A stretch of 64,000 nt of DNA from Acephala macrosclerotiorum (lineage: Eukaryota; Ascomycota; Leotiomycetes; Helotiales; Mollisiaceae), in assembly GCA_014904845.1 (NCBI GenBank), contig MU119225.1:62001-126000 (forward strand), written 5' to 3'. A program made the position numbers and the translations under genes. Numbering within the stretch: the first letter of the stretch is position 1; every line of letters starts with the position of its first letter. A model generated the notes under the pieces. That model searched no databases. It had not been told where the DNA came from and saw only the letters and a list, made by a program, of their open reading frames with translations. Below, one piece after another: positions 46,657 to 60,128 of the stretch.

Positions 46657-49600
46657 CGTGAGGAATGCTAATTACGCATGGAGATCGAGGTGTAGGTGAA
46701 GCAATAGATGATCTGCGAATGGTCCAGATAGGGATGAAGGTCAAACTGGGGATGTAATAGGAAAAGAGCGAGGCTCTGGACGATATAAAGTCGTCCCCGC
46801 AAGATGGATCGGCTGACGTCTGGGGATGTCCTAGCAATGTCGTGGTCTTTGGTGTTTTTCTTAGAACTCAGAAGTGGAGTGATGATCGTGGTTTCGTATG
46901 CCTCTGTCCTCTGGAGACAAATAGACGCGGCGTTTCGGGATGGAGTGGTGAAGGGTGTGGATGGTGGGCGCGAGGTGAGGTGAGGTGGATCTTCGACGAG
47001 GGCTTAGTGTAGAATGCTACCGGAGCGATAATGAATTGATGAGATGCAGGACCCTCGACCAAATGAACCCGCGGAGGTCGCACAATATCAACAACAAAGG
47101 ACGGACGAAAGAGGGTGAATGTGAATGGTGAATGGTGAATCACGAGTGAAGGAAGAAAGCTGATGCGCAGGAGGAGTAGAAGGAGTGGTGCTGGCCTGGC
47201 TTCTTCTGATTCTTTTGCGTCTTTGCTTTGCCGCGCTTGATTGGAGCGAGGATTTGCACCAGCTTGTTTCATGACAACCCCTGCAACAAGACTCCGCGAT
47301 ACGATACGACCACCAAGTGATTTACGGTGCAGCCCGCGCTGCTGAACAAGAATTTGGGAGGGTCTGAAGTCAATTCGCAATTCGCGATTCGCAATTCACG
47401 GCATGCTCGGCCGGCTTCACGATGCGCTGTGCTATGTCATCCAGAGACCAGGCCACTGAAGAGGTTGATGATCGAGATGAGATGTCTTGTCTCGCAGAGC
47501 TCGCTGAGGGCCATGCAGAGGCTGGAGCTCCGGTTGATAGTTGATATCAAGGCTAGCACCGCCGCCCGACTCGCACCACACTAAGCGACAACTATTTTAC
47601 AGTCCTGACAATTCGTTACTCCTTCGCCCATCCACTCCACTGCGCTCGCTCACAGTCTCGTGGCCCTCTCGCCGCCGCTTTCTTTGGTGGATCATGAATG
47701 CGCCATTGCTTGGCCTCGCTCTTTGTCTGGTGCCCCCAACCAATCACTGCCAGCCATTCGTCAAAGCCTAAGTGGCGCCCGTCCTCAATTCGAAACATCA
47801 GATCCAGCAGATGGCCTGCAGCCTTTGCACCGCCATCCAATGACAGCCCCCTAAGCCTCCCCGGTCCCGGCATGACGAGATGTGTAACAGGAGCTGTTTT
47901 GAAAATGCGATTATCGACCGAAAAGGAAACATTCGGGGGTCATCCCGAGCGTCTTGTACTGACAGAGCGAGGATGTAATGTCCGCAACTCCAGACAGCCA
48001 GATCTTCCAGCATATTGGGACGATCTGAATGGGGTCATCAATGCTCATGGGACATGATCTTCACTCAACATGAGGTCACACTACCAGCTGTGTTCGTCTG
48101 AACATGTTGCTCTTGTCCCAAACAAATTGATGCCAGTGCGATCCTCATTTCCCCTCCTCAATGCCCTCATGGAAAAAGGGTCTCGGAAGCCCCTGTCTCG
48201 AGCTCTACCAAACGACTCGCTCTGGCTGATGCCAATGCTGTCAAGGTGTCAGCAAACCAGAAGACTTCTTGTATTGTTTCTGCTTTTCATAGGAGGGGGC
48301 ATGTGAGTCGCGTCAGCCCCGCATCCGTCATAACCGATTCCCCCCAGGGGCAATATCACGAAGGTGTCGTCGCCAAGTGACTCAACAAATACAGATGCCA
48401 TATCTGATAAGAACCACTAAAACGTATCTTCAAAACATCTGGCGACGCCTCGACCCAGTTATCAGGGAAAGCCACGCAACCTAACCAACCATTCTCGATG
48501 TTTCCTAGAGCACAGATACAAGAGTGGTCAAGTGGTGAAACGAAACGCCAACTCAATTACGCCCTCATCAGCGCGGACACCTTTTATCCCACCTTGCAAA
48601 AAGGTTATTCGAGGAACATCCGAGTTTGACCTCGGAAACTGGCTCCCCAAGGCACAATTTTCAGCAAAAGAACATTATCTCCAAGATTCAGGAGTTGCGA
48701 AGGTTTACGTTGGATGCAGGAACCGAGCAATACAGTCTCTCATCAGCAAAGGATTGGAGGGCTTTTGAAAACATCATGATCTCATAAATCAGGTCAACGA
48801 CATGCCATTGATCCCGAATGATACGGATTACCGCGTCGCTACTCGTACCTCATGCTGACTGTCATCGGCGAATATTCCTTCATTGCTGTGCCGTATGCAT
48901 GACATGGTCCGCTGCCGAGATTGAGGTGCGAGTGCGAATGGCTAGGTAAAGGACGTTTCACATAATGTATCTGACGCCCAAAAATAGGTTCTCGTAAAAT
49001 AATAAAGTGGTTGATATGCCTCCATCCGAGAAGCATTCCCTTGTGTCACCTCGGAGGTCCTCTTGCTTGCGAGGCCATCACGTGCGCCTGACTATTTCCA
49101 TTGGCTATTCTACGAAGTCTACATTTGGCTGATCTCCTTGAGATGTCCTATCGTTGATGGGACTTCAAGATTTCCTTCTCTCGTCTATTAAGGTTCATGA
49201 ATACTTCAGGCTGAACGTCTATGAGTTCGTTAGACGAAACAAGATTCCACAAGAGGATGCGCATCCTGATATCGCAGCCTAACTCCGAGACCCTTCAGCC
49301 TCTAAGAACGAAGTCCTAGCCGCCAGCGAGCATTATAGGTATTGAAAGGATCAAGTTTCGCCAATGCAAGTAGCGTCTCGGTCTCAGCATGTTTACTTCG
49401 TGTTTCTATTCTCATTTCAAGTTTTCAGTCATGACTCAAAGTTTCGAGCATTTGCAGACATTGACGCTCGATTTATACAAAGCGTTATCCGAGAGGGCAA
49501 GTTGATTTTGGATATAGAACTTGGGCAAGTCTAGATTGTCTATTCTGGGATTATTTCCTCGGAACCTTGCAGGACTTGTTTCTTGCCACCTGCTTTCAAA

Positions 49601-50588
49601 TGGTTCCAGATTCCAACACAAGGTTTAATTTTGCAGGCTGCTAGGAGAAAGGTGGGAGGCAAGAGACAGAGAATACGCAGCCACTGACTACTAGTTGTGG
49701 AACATACATTCCTTCTGTCATTGCTGTTCTTTCATCTCATCCACCCTTTCCACCACGTTTCATTCCGTCTTTCGTCTTCGGTCTTGGTTTTCTCTATCAA
49801 CTCCACTTTCTTCAAATTCGATTCTTGCCAATCTTCAAGTTCGTCTTTTCTATGACCATGACCATATAACATGAGACAGAACGGTTTTTATTCGCTAATG
49901 TATTAGACGTGGGGATTTGACTTCGCTGATCTCCCAGACGACTCTCATGTATTTCTTGATAGCCGAAATGCAATGACAACGACAAATCGACCTGGAAAGC
50001 TACTGGGTTAGACTGACGCCCGGAGGCAGGAGTGGTCAATTTGTGGCTGCAGATATGGATGAAGAGGTTTGAAGACGAAGGGTTTGAAAGGGGACAGAGG
50101 ACATGAGCTTGCTTGTGTCGATGCCAGGGTGTTTGTGTCGTTGCGAGAAAGCACAGAGGCGAGCTTTTATACCTTCAAAGGGGGAACGGTCGGCCACAAA
50201 TCTTGTTTAGGAGATGAACGGCATTAGGCTCTTGCAGTCTTTCTCTTCATCTTCGGTAGCACTCTTGTGAATTTCAAGCTCAGTGAATTGGTAGCAATCT
50301 TCGGTGTCAGCTATGAATTGTCAACCGAACTTCGATATAAGTTCGAATAAGTAATCTTAATCAACAATCTGCACACTTGATGTACGCTAAAGTAACCAAA
50401 GACATTTTTATGATCCTGATTTTTAAACCTCCAAAAAGTGCTCGAAATGTTCTGAACGTTGGTATCACGTGCCATATTACGCACAAGGTTCATCTCGGCA
50501 ACCGAAGCAGCTCAAGCTCCAACTCCCAGCCTTCCACAGCCTCGAGCTCTCACCAAGAACCATGAGGTAGCATCACCCAACCCCACGG
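46657..50588. other. Intergenic stretch between STE11 and VPS18
   Basis: Nearly 4 kb with divergent promoters. The STE11-proximal part (46.7-47.4 kb) is a long leader-type sequence; its 170-residue minus frame is His/Pro-rich and not convincing. I see no other gene, RNA or repeat. Confidence 0.4.
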
Positions 50589-53500
50589 ATGGCTCTCGAC
50601 CCCTCGAACGGCTACGTAGCCGCACGGTCTCTACAAGACCTGAACGAGAATGCACTCCCCGTATTCAACGTCGAGCGTGTACAGCTCCAGTTCTCGATAG
50701 CGTCCGACTTTGTGGCCGCGCAAGTCGCGAACAATGTCTTGGTGCTTGCACTTTCGAACGGCAGGATTCTGAAGATAGATTTGGATAATCCCGCTGATAT
50801 TGATGGTACGGAAAATACTACTTTGGGCTTTGGATAGTGGCTAAAGTGAAGACAGACATTGACTTACCGAAGAAGACGTCGGAGGTTGGAGTTATACGGC
50901 GCATGTTTCTCGACCCTACCGCCTCGCATCTCATAATATGTACAGCTCTTGGAGAGAACTACTATCTGCATACACAATCGCGGCAACCTAGGCCTTTGTC
51001 TCGACTGCGCGGAGTTTCGATAGAATCGATAGCTTGGAACCCTGCGTTACCTACTACGTCAACGAGAGAGATACTCATAGGGGCGTCGGATGGGAATATC
51101 TACGAAGCATACATCGAGACATCTACGGAGTTCTACAGGAAGGAGGACAAATACTTGAAGACTCTGCAGAAGCTTCAAGATGGTCCCGTTACTGGATTAT
51201 GGGTGGATACAGTGGCAGATCCACGGAAGCAGGATGTTCGCAGAGTCATGATTGCTACACAAAGCAGACTGTTACACTTAGTTGGGAAGATTGGTCGCGG
51301 AGGACACGATGGCGGAACCTCGATATTCACACGACTCTTCGAGACGGAGCAACCTACTGTACATGAAATCTCCAGAGTCTCGAGTACTGCGACTTCGTCC
51401 TTAGTGGTATCTCCAGACCCTCCGGATTCGAACTCGCCAGAGAGCATAACCGCGGATCGCATCTTTGCCTGGCTATCTTCCCAAGGAGTTTTCTATGGTC
51501 GGCTACTCACTTCACCAGCATCTGAGGAACTAGGCACCAAGGTATTCTCTGAAGGAAAGTTGCTGCCTAGATCACAGTTGCCAGCTATGGAAGTACCAGG
51601 TGCTCGCAAGAGTGGTCCTATTGACACGATCGATTCGATTGCCTTGACGCAATGGCACATTGTACATTTGGTTGGGAGCCGCGTCATTGCTGTCAATCGA
51701 CTAGACGACACAGTGGTATTTGATCAAGTGGTCTTGGATCCCGGACAGCAAGCCTTAGGACTCTTCGCAGATCAACAGAAGAACACTTTCTGGCTCTTCA
51801 CTGCCCAAGAGATTTACGAGATTGTGGCTACAGATGAGGATCGAGACGTCTGGAAAGTGATGTTGAAAACAGAACACTTTGATGCGGCTTTGAAATATGC
51901 CAGAGGTCCAGCCCAGAAGGATGCTGTAGCCACAGCATCTGGGGACTATCTCATCACCAAGGGCTCTTTCCTCGAAGCTGCAGGTGTCTACGGCAAGAGC
52001 AGTAAGCCATTTGAAACGGTCGCGTTAATCTTTGTCGACAATGACCAACAAGATGCTTTGCGAAAGTATCTCCTTACTAAGATTTCAATGTACAAGAAAT
52101 CGGCAACAATGCAGAGGATTATGATTGCCAGCTGGCTGGTGGAGATCTTCATGTCAAAGCTCAACTCATTAGACGATACCATCATCACGAAAGCCGAACT
52201 CTCGGAAACTCTCAACCCTGCCCAGACTCAAGATCAGTTGGAGACCATCCGAACAGAGTTTCAAGACTTCGTAAAGAAGTACAAGTCGGATTTGGACAAA
52301 AAGACAACCTACGATATCATTAGTAGCCATGGAAGAGAGGATGAATTACTCTTCTTCGCAAGTGCGGTCAACGATTACAACTATGTACTCGGATACTGGA
52401 TGCAAAGAGAGCGGTGGAAGGAAGTACTCGATGTTCTCAAGAAACAGACGGAGCCCGAGATATTCTACCGATACAGCAGTGGGCTCATCACGCATGTGGC
52501 AACTGACCTTGTCGACATCTTGATGAGACACTCCGACCTTAAACCACGGAATCTCATTCCTGCCCTACTTGCCTATGACCGAAATTTCAGAGGCCCTCTG
52601 TTACAAAACCAGGCCGTCCGCTACCTCCTTCACGTCATCATGCAACTTCATTCAACCGATGCAGCCGTCCACAATACCCTCATCTCCATCTACGCATCTC
52701 ATCCTTCCAAAGACGAATCCGCTCTCCTCGCATATCTCGAATCTCAGGGTGATGAGCCCAGCTTCGACTCCGATTTTGCTCTCCGCCTCTGCATCCAACA
52801 CTCCCGCGTCCAATCATGCGTGCACATCTACAGCACAATGGGACAATACCTCCAAGCCGTCGAGCTAGCCCTCGCACACAACGAAATTGACCTCGCTTCA
52901 CTAGTAGCAGACAGACCAGTCTCCAGCCCTGCGTTACGGAAGAAGCTCTGGCTAGCAGTAGCCAAGAAAGTCATCTCTCAATCAAACGGCATCAAAACAG
53001 CTATCGAGTTTTTGAAACGATGTGACCTTCTAAAGATAGAGGATCTAATCCCATTCTTCCCTGACTTTGTAGTCATCGATGACTTCAAAGAGGAGATTTG
53101 CGCTGCATTGGAAGACTACAGTCGAAACATCGATGCTTTGAAAAAGGAGATGGATGAGTCTTCTCAAACAGCAACGAATATCAAGATCGATATCACGGCA
53201 CTAGATCATCGCTACGCAATCGTCGAGCCAGGCGAGAAGTGCTACATCTGTGGATTGCCATTGTTGAGTAGGCAGTTCTTCGTGTTCCCTTGTCAGCATG
53301 CTTTCCATAGCGATTGTTTGGGGAGGAAAGTCATGGAGCTGGTGGGGATTGGGAAGGGGAAGAGGATTAGGGAGTTGCAGGGATTGATTAGTGAGGGGAT
53401 GTTGGCTGGTGCGAAGAGGGAGAGAGCGATTGCGGAGCTGGATGGGTTGGTGGCTGGTGCTTGGTGAGTTTGCTCGTTCCTCTTCACTGCTCGAATTTCG

Positions 53501-53620
53501 CTTGACGACGGGACGAAAACTGACAATATGTGTAGCATTCTCTGCAGCGACTTTGCAATCAAGCGCATAGACGAGCCTTTCGTGCTCGCAACCGATGATA
53601 GGAATGAGTGGGCTTTATAA
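50589..53620 (+). CDS. vps18: Vacuolar protein sorting protein VPS18 (Pep3), HOPS/CORVET subunit
   Basis: Exons 50589..50805, 50856..53463 and 53536..53620 (introns 50 and 72 nt) give 969 residues, the usual size. The N-terminal beta-propeller includes VLALSNGRILKIDL, then IICTALGENYYLHTQSRQPR and LIGASDGNIYEAY. The helical clathrin-repeat part includes YKSDLDKKTTYDIISSHGRE and YRYSSGLITHVATDLVDI, then LLRHS-type and LAYDRNFRGPL segments. The C-terminal RING-H2 reads CYICGLPL, FVFPCQHAFHSDC and, across the last intron, ACILCSD, so the final Cys pair depends on that splice. VPS18 is a core tether of HOPS and CORVET for fusion at vacuole and endosome. The acceptor of intron 1 (GACAG at 50851-50855) restores NPADIDDIDLP. 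Confidence 0.95.
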
Positions 53621-53893
53621 TGCAACACAACAATGTAATACAGCCATGTTTGGCATCACCATCCTGTGCTTAAATATCCTCGTCGCCCCAGTCATTCGCC
53701 TCATCTTACTTTCGTCCAAAGAAGTTATCAATATCAATGTCTGTGTTCCAGTCAGTCACTAATTCTTTGAAAATATTTCAGCAACAGATCCATTCATCTT
53801 CAACCCATCTAGTATCATCCCATCACATCACATCCAAACCTCATCCATCCCATAATCCCCTTCTCATCTCGTCCCATCTCATCCCTCACCACA

Positions 53894-54574
53894 TCACGTC
53901 AACCAATCAGACATTTTCCACTCCTCCAACTCATCCACCACCTCCTCCTCCTCCTCCTCCCCCTCCTCCCTACTAGCCCTCCTCGAACTCGAATCATTAA
54001 TATCCACCTTCTCACACGCATCATTCAACCTCTCCAATTTCTCACACTCCTCGCATCTCATCATCGCCCAGACAAATCGCTTGCCTTCATAATCCTCACA
54101 TTCATCCAAGGGTCGAATAACTTGTGCAGTTAGCGGATCCAGCGAGACAGGATTGACTGATTGGACTGCGTGCGTATACGTATCCTCCTCTCGTTTCTCC
54201 ATCTGATTCTCGGGCATCGTTGAAGTTGAATAGTTGGATGCGGATTGAGGCGAAGGTGTAGCTCTAGGTCTAGGTGTATTGGGTGGAGCAGTGACACCCA
54301 TTTTTGTCATCTTGCGTTCGGGTGTTTTTGTCGTGGTTCGAGATGCCAGTGGGAGATTGTTTTTCGAGGAAAGTGCCTGGGCCTGGGTTTTTGTTTTTGG
54401 GAAGGAGAAGGCGTTTAGGGCGTCGATCATTTCTTTTGAGGGTCGAGGGTGAGAGTTAGGTGGTTTTGGAGAGGGTGGGCCGGGGTTGAGGGGGCAGCGG
54501 ACTGGGGTGGTGAGGATGTGGGTGCAGAGGTAGGTTATTGTTAGGATTTTACACATTGTGGTTGTATGGAACAT
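53894..54574 (-). CDS. Small protein with Cys motif and acidic tail, unknown function
   Basis: 226 residues from ATG 54574; a second ATG at 54556 (MCKILTITYLC) may be the real start. The N-terminus MCKILTITYLCTHILTTPV followed by RC resembles the short C-x(9)-C-x-H type motif found at the start of many small fungal proteins, perhaps a zinc site. The middle is Pro/Ser/Thr-rich with basic patches (TPERKMTKMG), followed by VIRPLDECEDYEGKRFVWA and CEECEKLERLNDACEK. The tail has a run of glutamates coded by a GAG/GGA microsatellite (about 53940-53970). It is convergent with VPS18, stops about 270 bp apart. No function can be named. Confidence 0.6.
   Translation of the reverse strand: MFHTTTMCKILTITYLCTHILTTPVRCPLNPGPPSPKPPNSHPRPSKEMIDALNAFSFPKTKTQAQALSSKNNLPLASRTTTKTPERKMTKMGVTAPPNTPRPRATPSPQSASNYSTSTMPENQMEKREEDTYTHAVQSVNPVSLDPLTAQVIRPLDECEDYEGKRFVWAMMRCEECEKLERLNDACEKVDINDSSSRRASREEGEEEEEEVVDELEEWKMSDWLT
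53937..53970. repeat. CCT trinucleotide microsatellite
   Basis: A run of CCT units on +, encoding the poly-glutamate stretch of the minus-strand gene, so its length can vary without frameshift. Confidence 0.8.
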
Positions 54575-55006
54575 TCAGTTTTGGTGGTTGGGTTGAGAGT
54601 TGGTTGAGGTATTGATAATGAGCAAAAAGTAAATGGGATGGGATGAGAGTGGAAAGTGCGATGATGATGGTTGCGTTTGGTTGAAGCTGAGGAAGGAAGG
54701 CGTAAGAGCAATTCTTCCTTCCATTTTTGTAAAGATGAGATTGGATATAGTGATACTAGCTTTGCTAGTATCCATCTTCGCAATGTTTCATCATATCCAA
54801 CTTGTTCAGTACTCTTTATAATTCCTTGTTTGCTCGGAGAAGTTGAGGGGTTGAGACCATAGCTGCGATGAGTTTTATGATTTGCCTGCTCAAGACAGTC
54901 ATTCACATCTGACCAGTGTCACTTGGCAGACTAGACAACTGAAGATATCCAGCGCATAATCATAATCTTCGCTTTATCGATTCACACAGTCGACTTCGAA
55001 ATCTTT

Positions 55007-57210
55007 TCAAGATGTTGGTTGCGTCCCAGAGGGTCCAGCAGCACCAACCCCCTCCGCCGCCTCCTTCTTCGCACCCGCTGCCTTCGTAGCTTTCTGCTTC
55101 TTCCTCCTCTTGGCATGCTTCGACTGCTTCTGCATAGCAGCAGTGATCATTGTTGCCATTGCACTCGGCCTCCAATTCTCATCCGCAGGAATCCAACTCC
55201 CAAACTTGCCAGCTTTCTCCCTATACTCGTCTTTATCTAAGGTCGAGATATGCTTCTTCGTCTTCTTAACCCATGCGTCGTATTTTGGTCCGAGAGCTAT
55301 TATGTGGTTGTCGTCTTCCCGAACATTCTTTCCGTCGCTTGTTCTGCGAATTTTGCCTCTAATAAGGTGGTGGCCGCTGATATTTATTGTTAGGAGTGGA
55401 GGTAGAAAAAGGTACTGAGGGGCAACCTACAAGATGCGGTCAGGCTTCAGGCTTTGAGTCTGGAATTTCCGTTCTTGTTCTTCCCAGTACTCAGTACGGA
55501 ACAACTTCTCTATGTATTCGACCTGTATTGGCCACTAGAAGGCTGAGGAGTCAGCATCTCTATACTGGGCGAATTTGCGAGACGAGGAAAGTGGAAGACG
55601 CCTTGAAGTGCGTCAGGAGTACATGAAAGGGTTGGTGGCACCAGATCCACAGAAGCAGAAATTTGAATTTGCTTACATATTCACAAATTGCACCTTTTTC
55701 GAAGTTCTCACGGAATCTGTAGCGTTGCTTTTGACCTGTCTCCTTGACCTTTCTTTTCCATTCTTTGTGATTGACCCAATTCTCAGTGTACAACGCCATA
55801 ATATACCATCCATCTAGTTTATGGAAGTCTATACCATTAAACTGGGGCCTCCAAGCATCAATTATATGGCCGCCAAAAATAGCATTTTCTGCTGATCTGC
55901 CACATTCGTTCGTTTCCTCGTCTTCAAAGAACTGTGCTCTGTCAATTTACTTCCTTGCAAGACGTCATATCTTGGGTCTTACAGGTTCTTGTTTGGTTGC
56001 AAACTTTTTCTGATCTTTAGGCAGGCCGTAGCCTTCCATTATCTTGACATAATTCACAGCTACGTGCTGCGATCATCGTATCAGATGGTATTGTTTCCTG
56101 CTTCAGGCTTGATTGACCTACAGTCAACTCATGTATGAGCTCCCAAAGTCAGTCAAGCTCTCTAGGTGCACCTCATCTTCCACGTACTTACGATCTTGAC
56201 AATGAAGAACTGCTGCTTGAGGGCGTCCGCGACTGTCAAATTCGTAGTATCGAGCAAAGGCCTTAGATTCTCATATGAAAATGTTATTATCCAGTCCTTA
56301 GGCTTGTGGGAGTCTGGAGCCGGCAAATTTCGCGTCATCGTATGACCATGCATCTTACTTTTGGGATCCGTGGTTCTCGTCGTTGCCGGCCCAAGCTTAT
56401 ACCTAACTCGTTTCTCCTCCTCCAATTGAGTCCAAATCTCTTTGATCTATGCATAAAATTTTTAGTGTTAACTACTACTATAGACGATACCCCGCTCAAG
56501 GATGGAGGAAGCAGCGAGGCCATATAAGTGATTCTCAACTTACAGTCAGGTCTGTATCGGAAATATCCTCGGGCTTGCGAGAACGAAATCCGTACAAGGG
56601 CCTATTCGTACCGCCATCATTGAATTGTGTTCTATCAAGTTCCGTCCACTCGGAATTTATCATGCCATCAAACCTGCCAACAATCAGCAATCATGCATCT
56701 TTGAACCCCTGAATCATTCTCCAGTGTAGTACAGTACCAGAGCCACATAGGAGTTGCTTGCAAAATCCTCGTTGTCAATAGCAAGATTGGCTTCAGAGCT
56801 TTCCACACAAGATCATTCCCAGCATTCCACCGTCCCAGCGTCCCATCACCAATCTGGTCGCCATAGTTTCGTTCCCATCGCTTCCTCCCCAATAGAGGGT
56901 GGATATTATGAGAGAAATCTGCTGGTTTCGCATCAGACTTGCTCAAGCAACCCGATTCTTCAAGCTCCCATGTTGAAAATGTGCGAAGGCTTGCTCTCTG
57001 GTATTTCTCGCGGGCTCTGAAATTGCCGAGATCGAATGATGTTGGTGCTGCGCTATCTTCGAGGAAAGTTATGGGAGTTACGCCGCTTTGCCATGTGCTC
57101 AAAAACGACACATTCGGATTCTTGCCGTATCGTTTTGCATACTCTGTGATATATGGAGCGGCTAGATCTAGAGAGGCGAGACTTGGAAGGGAATCTGGAG
57201 TAGCAGACAT
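55007..57210 (-). CDS. Unrecognised seven-exon gene, 556-residue protein
   Basis: Exons 57210..56738, 56673..56544, 56446..56192, 56066..55983, 55931..55677, 55534..55431 and 55376..55007, all with GT..AG borders and matching phases. That continuity is strong evidence for a real gene. It begins MSATPDSLPSLASLDLAAPY. Notable parts: FLSTWQSGVTPITFLEDSAA, GTLGRWNAGNDLVWKALKPI with a hydrophobic stretch, WIITFSYENLRPLLDTTNL, NAIFGGHIIDAWRPQFNGID, and WYIMALYTENWVNHKEWK. It ends in a Lys/Ala-rich tail (KQSKHAKRRKKQKATKAAG), a probable nuclear localisation signal. I recognise no enzyme motif. It has many Trp and charged residues, reads like a soluble protein, and is probably lineage-restricted. Its ATG lies about 0.7 kb from the end of the HET-domain gene, on the same strand. 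Confidence 0.75.
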
Positions 57211-57884
57211 TATCGAGTTTGGACATGGTGTTGTGAGGTGGTGAGCGTACGAAATCGATGTTGTTCATTCCGAATATTCGACACATTCCACGGAGACAAC
57301 TGCTCAAACGCTCCGTCCCATGTCTCGGGTATTTCTTTGGAGTTGTAGTACAACGATGAATGAATTGTGACTTCTAGTCGTAGAACCTATGGTTTCTGCT
57401 CAAGTTCAATATGTTGGCGACGAGCATCGAACCCACGGCAAATGAGATAGTGTTGTTAAGAATCTGTCACGAAAGCTCCTTAATTGGCGGAAGTCTTATT
57501 AGTGTAACGAGAAGGCTGATTGAGCTTAAATCCACGGGGGTTCGAATTTTTGGCGGCGCTTGGAAGTACAAGTCTGGCATGGATAGTCCTCTTATATGAC
57601 GACCTGACATTTTCTTCCGAAAAAAAAACCACTCTAAATGTAGTGAGTCTAGTGACTGAGCTGAGCGCTTCCAATCTATCACCCTGATCTGGACTTTCTC
57701 GGCCCCCTTATTCTGAGCAAGGACGATCGTTGGCCGACATTAGGAGGCTTGCCTGCATGGAGCATCGAAACATGACCTAACCTGCCGATTGTTCGGTCAA
57801 GGCTGGGACTTTGAACACGTTGGCTGAGCTGACGTCGCAAACTTATCCAGCAATGTCGGTCGAACAGAATGTCGGGATCCGGAT
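57211..57884. other. Gap between HET gene 3' end and the seven-exon gene
   Basis: Promoter of the seven-exon gene and 3' UTR of the HET gene. No other feature seen. Confidence 0.4.
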
Positions 57885-60128
57885 CTACAAGATCGCAATG
57901 GCATATCTCTTCTTAAACTTCGTGTCTGAGATCTTTTCAATGTATGCCTCTTTGTTGATCTCCTTGGCAGGTGAATCTAAGACTTCCTTGAGAGTCCCCC
58001 AGTAATGCCTGTTGGTTGTCTTAAAAACCCCAAGTCTATTGTATTTTCCCTCGGTACCATCAATGCGCAAGAGTAACAGTCCCGAGATCTTATTGGAAAC
58101 TTCTGATGCTTTGATCGGCACCAGATACGTCTCGATGTGTTGTCCATCTCGGAATTGGAAACTGTCAAGCTTGATATTCATATTCATGGTTCCTTCTCCT
58201 AGTTGGATGAAAGCGTGCGTAGAAGTTCGACCTTCACTTATAATAATCCCTTTGAGGAGATATTTGCAGCTGAGAAGAAGAGACGCAGTCCTTACTTCGC
58301 CGTGCATGTCCGAGGAGGCATGGGTGATTTGGATGTCCACGACTTCGATACATAGGTCTTCGCCCGAGTGCAAATCTAGCCCAGCGAGCTTTACCGCTCC
58401 ATCAATTGAAGCCCAAGACCAAGTGGGCGCAACATATTGGCTAGGTCTGGTTCCCGTTGTGGGTGCATACCATCCAAGCTGAAGCTCAAGATCGTTTTTC
58501 CACATTCCGGCCACATACTCATCGTTTATCTCTGATTGTGCGATTCTGGCAAGACCAGATATTGCTATAAGCTTATCACTCAAGTGAGTGAGCTTGCACC
58601 GAGAGTATCTCTCTACCAATCCGATCCACATCTCGCGGTCCATGGGTCGTTTTTGTAACTCGTAAAAGGGTGCCGCCGAAGGAATGCCATCGGGAAACGT
58701 TTCGCATGCAACCAACTCATCACATTCCCAGAAAACCTCTCTGCTCGTAAAATGAAGGGTCCGACGTGGGAGCACTCTTTCCTGCAATGCCCATCCTCTG
58801 GTAGACAGTGGTGAATCCTGTAGTATAGTATTGAATGTTCCTGGAACACAGTCCCAGCGAGGATCGCCACTACCCATGGTCTGTATGTAGCATTTCCAGG
58901 TCGGATCTCGATTGAAGAATAGTCCTACACTACCATTGATGGCACTAGAAGCTGCGATGTTGATGGTCGAGTTGCCATATACATCACTCATGAGAGACGA
59001 TTCAGCAGTCCAATCATCCGAATCATCCTGTACAATGCACAGTGAGTCGACCCACAGATATCGAAATCCAAGCTCACGCGCAACAAACATCGCATCCAGG
59101 AAGGTCTTTGGAATGTTCTCCAGGGGTATCGAATGTTGGAATGCTTCATAATTGGTAGTTGTTAAAGTCATGAAGGGAAGGCTTCCCCAGCAATGACTTA
59201 ACGTCGCATACTTGGGAGTACTGTCGAGTTCTGAAGAAAGACAGAGTTTGATGTATGTATCGCCCAGGAATATCAGCCTTGTAGGCATTCGAGTCGACGA
59301 AGAGACGTTGCAAGATTGGTGGGAATGCAAACACTTTGCCATCCACCGGAGACATAATGGTAATGCGTCCAGGGTGGTCCCAGAGCGACCATTATTGTAA
59401 TATGGCATTGACTCTGTCTTGTTATCAGTGACTGGACGTCCATTCTACTTGCCATTTTCAGGAGTCTGTCCGGGTGCCTCAGTGCCTGACGCCGTTGCTA
59501 GACCACAGCTGTGACTTTTGACAGCGGTAAAGTCTAAAAATCTTTGGTTCTTTCGGCATGTGGGATTATTCTGGGTCTTTGCGACGTATTGGTGGTTTGT
59601 CCAATGCAGCTTCCCCAGGGAAAGTTGGTTGGCGCTGGCAAAGGGCATCAGGCACTCGGACAGACTTCTGAACATAGCGAGTTGTTATGATCTGGAAAGA
59701 TGAGAGTGGAGGGGCCCACCACGAATATTAGATCGCACCATAGTGACACTGCTTGCATAGCTCGAGGTTCTGAGCCAACCATCAATAAACTTATACTCCA
59801 ATGCAAGTTGACAAAGATCATGAGACAGGTAGGATGCAGTGACTAGTCCTTGGGAGGTCTTGTTAAAGTCAACATCTTCTTCGTACACTCTGTTCGAAGC
59901 GTCCTGGCTAAACTGGGCACAAAGTGTGCAACCACCTTTCGCGGAAGACGTTACATCAGTCGATTTGCGATAATGTTTGAACGTCAGAGATCTCGACGCC
60001 TGGAGTTTCGACCAAGGATCAAAGATCTTCTGACATGGATCACATAATTGGGATATTCGTCTCAATGATGTGTAGGGACTGTAAGGCGATGCGCTGGCGA
60101 TACTCCGACCACGAGACGTTCCGTCCAT
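57885..60128 (-). CDS. HET-domain (heterokaryon incompatibility) protein
   Basis: Exons 60128..59720 and 59413..57885 give 645 residues. The 306-nt intron (GTGGGC..CAG) is long and its donor is not the best consensus, so the join is the least certain part. Exon 1 has LRRISQLCDPCQKIFDPWS and GCTLCAQF, the Cys-rich lead typical of these proteins. The HET domain shows its three blocks: KYATLSHCWGSLPFMTLTT, FLDAMFVARELGFRYLWVDS followed by LCIVQDDSDDW, and the WALQERVLPRRTLHFTSREV block. HET proteins trigger cell death or growth arrest when unlike individuals fuse. The family is large and fast evolving in filamentous ascomycetes, so the specificity cannot be told. No disabling change is seen. Confidence 0.88.

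Noticed and set aside
46868..47380. 170-residue frame on - upstream of STE11
   Set aside because: His/Pro/Ser-rich, in the leader region, no domain and no splice link to the STE11 ATG.
50459..50788. 109-residue Arg-rich frame on +
   Set aside because: Out-of-frame shadow of VPS18 exon 1 and its leader.
54960..55175. 71-residue minus frame rich in Glu, Cys and Gly
   Set aside because: Alternative frame of the Lys/Ala-rich last exon of the seven-exon gene.
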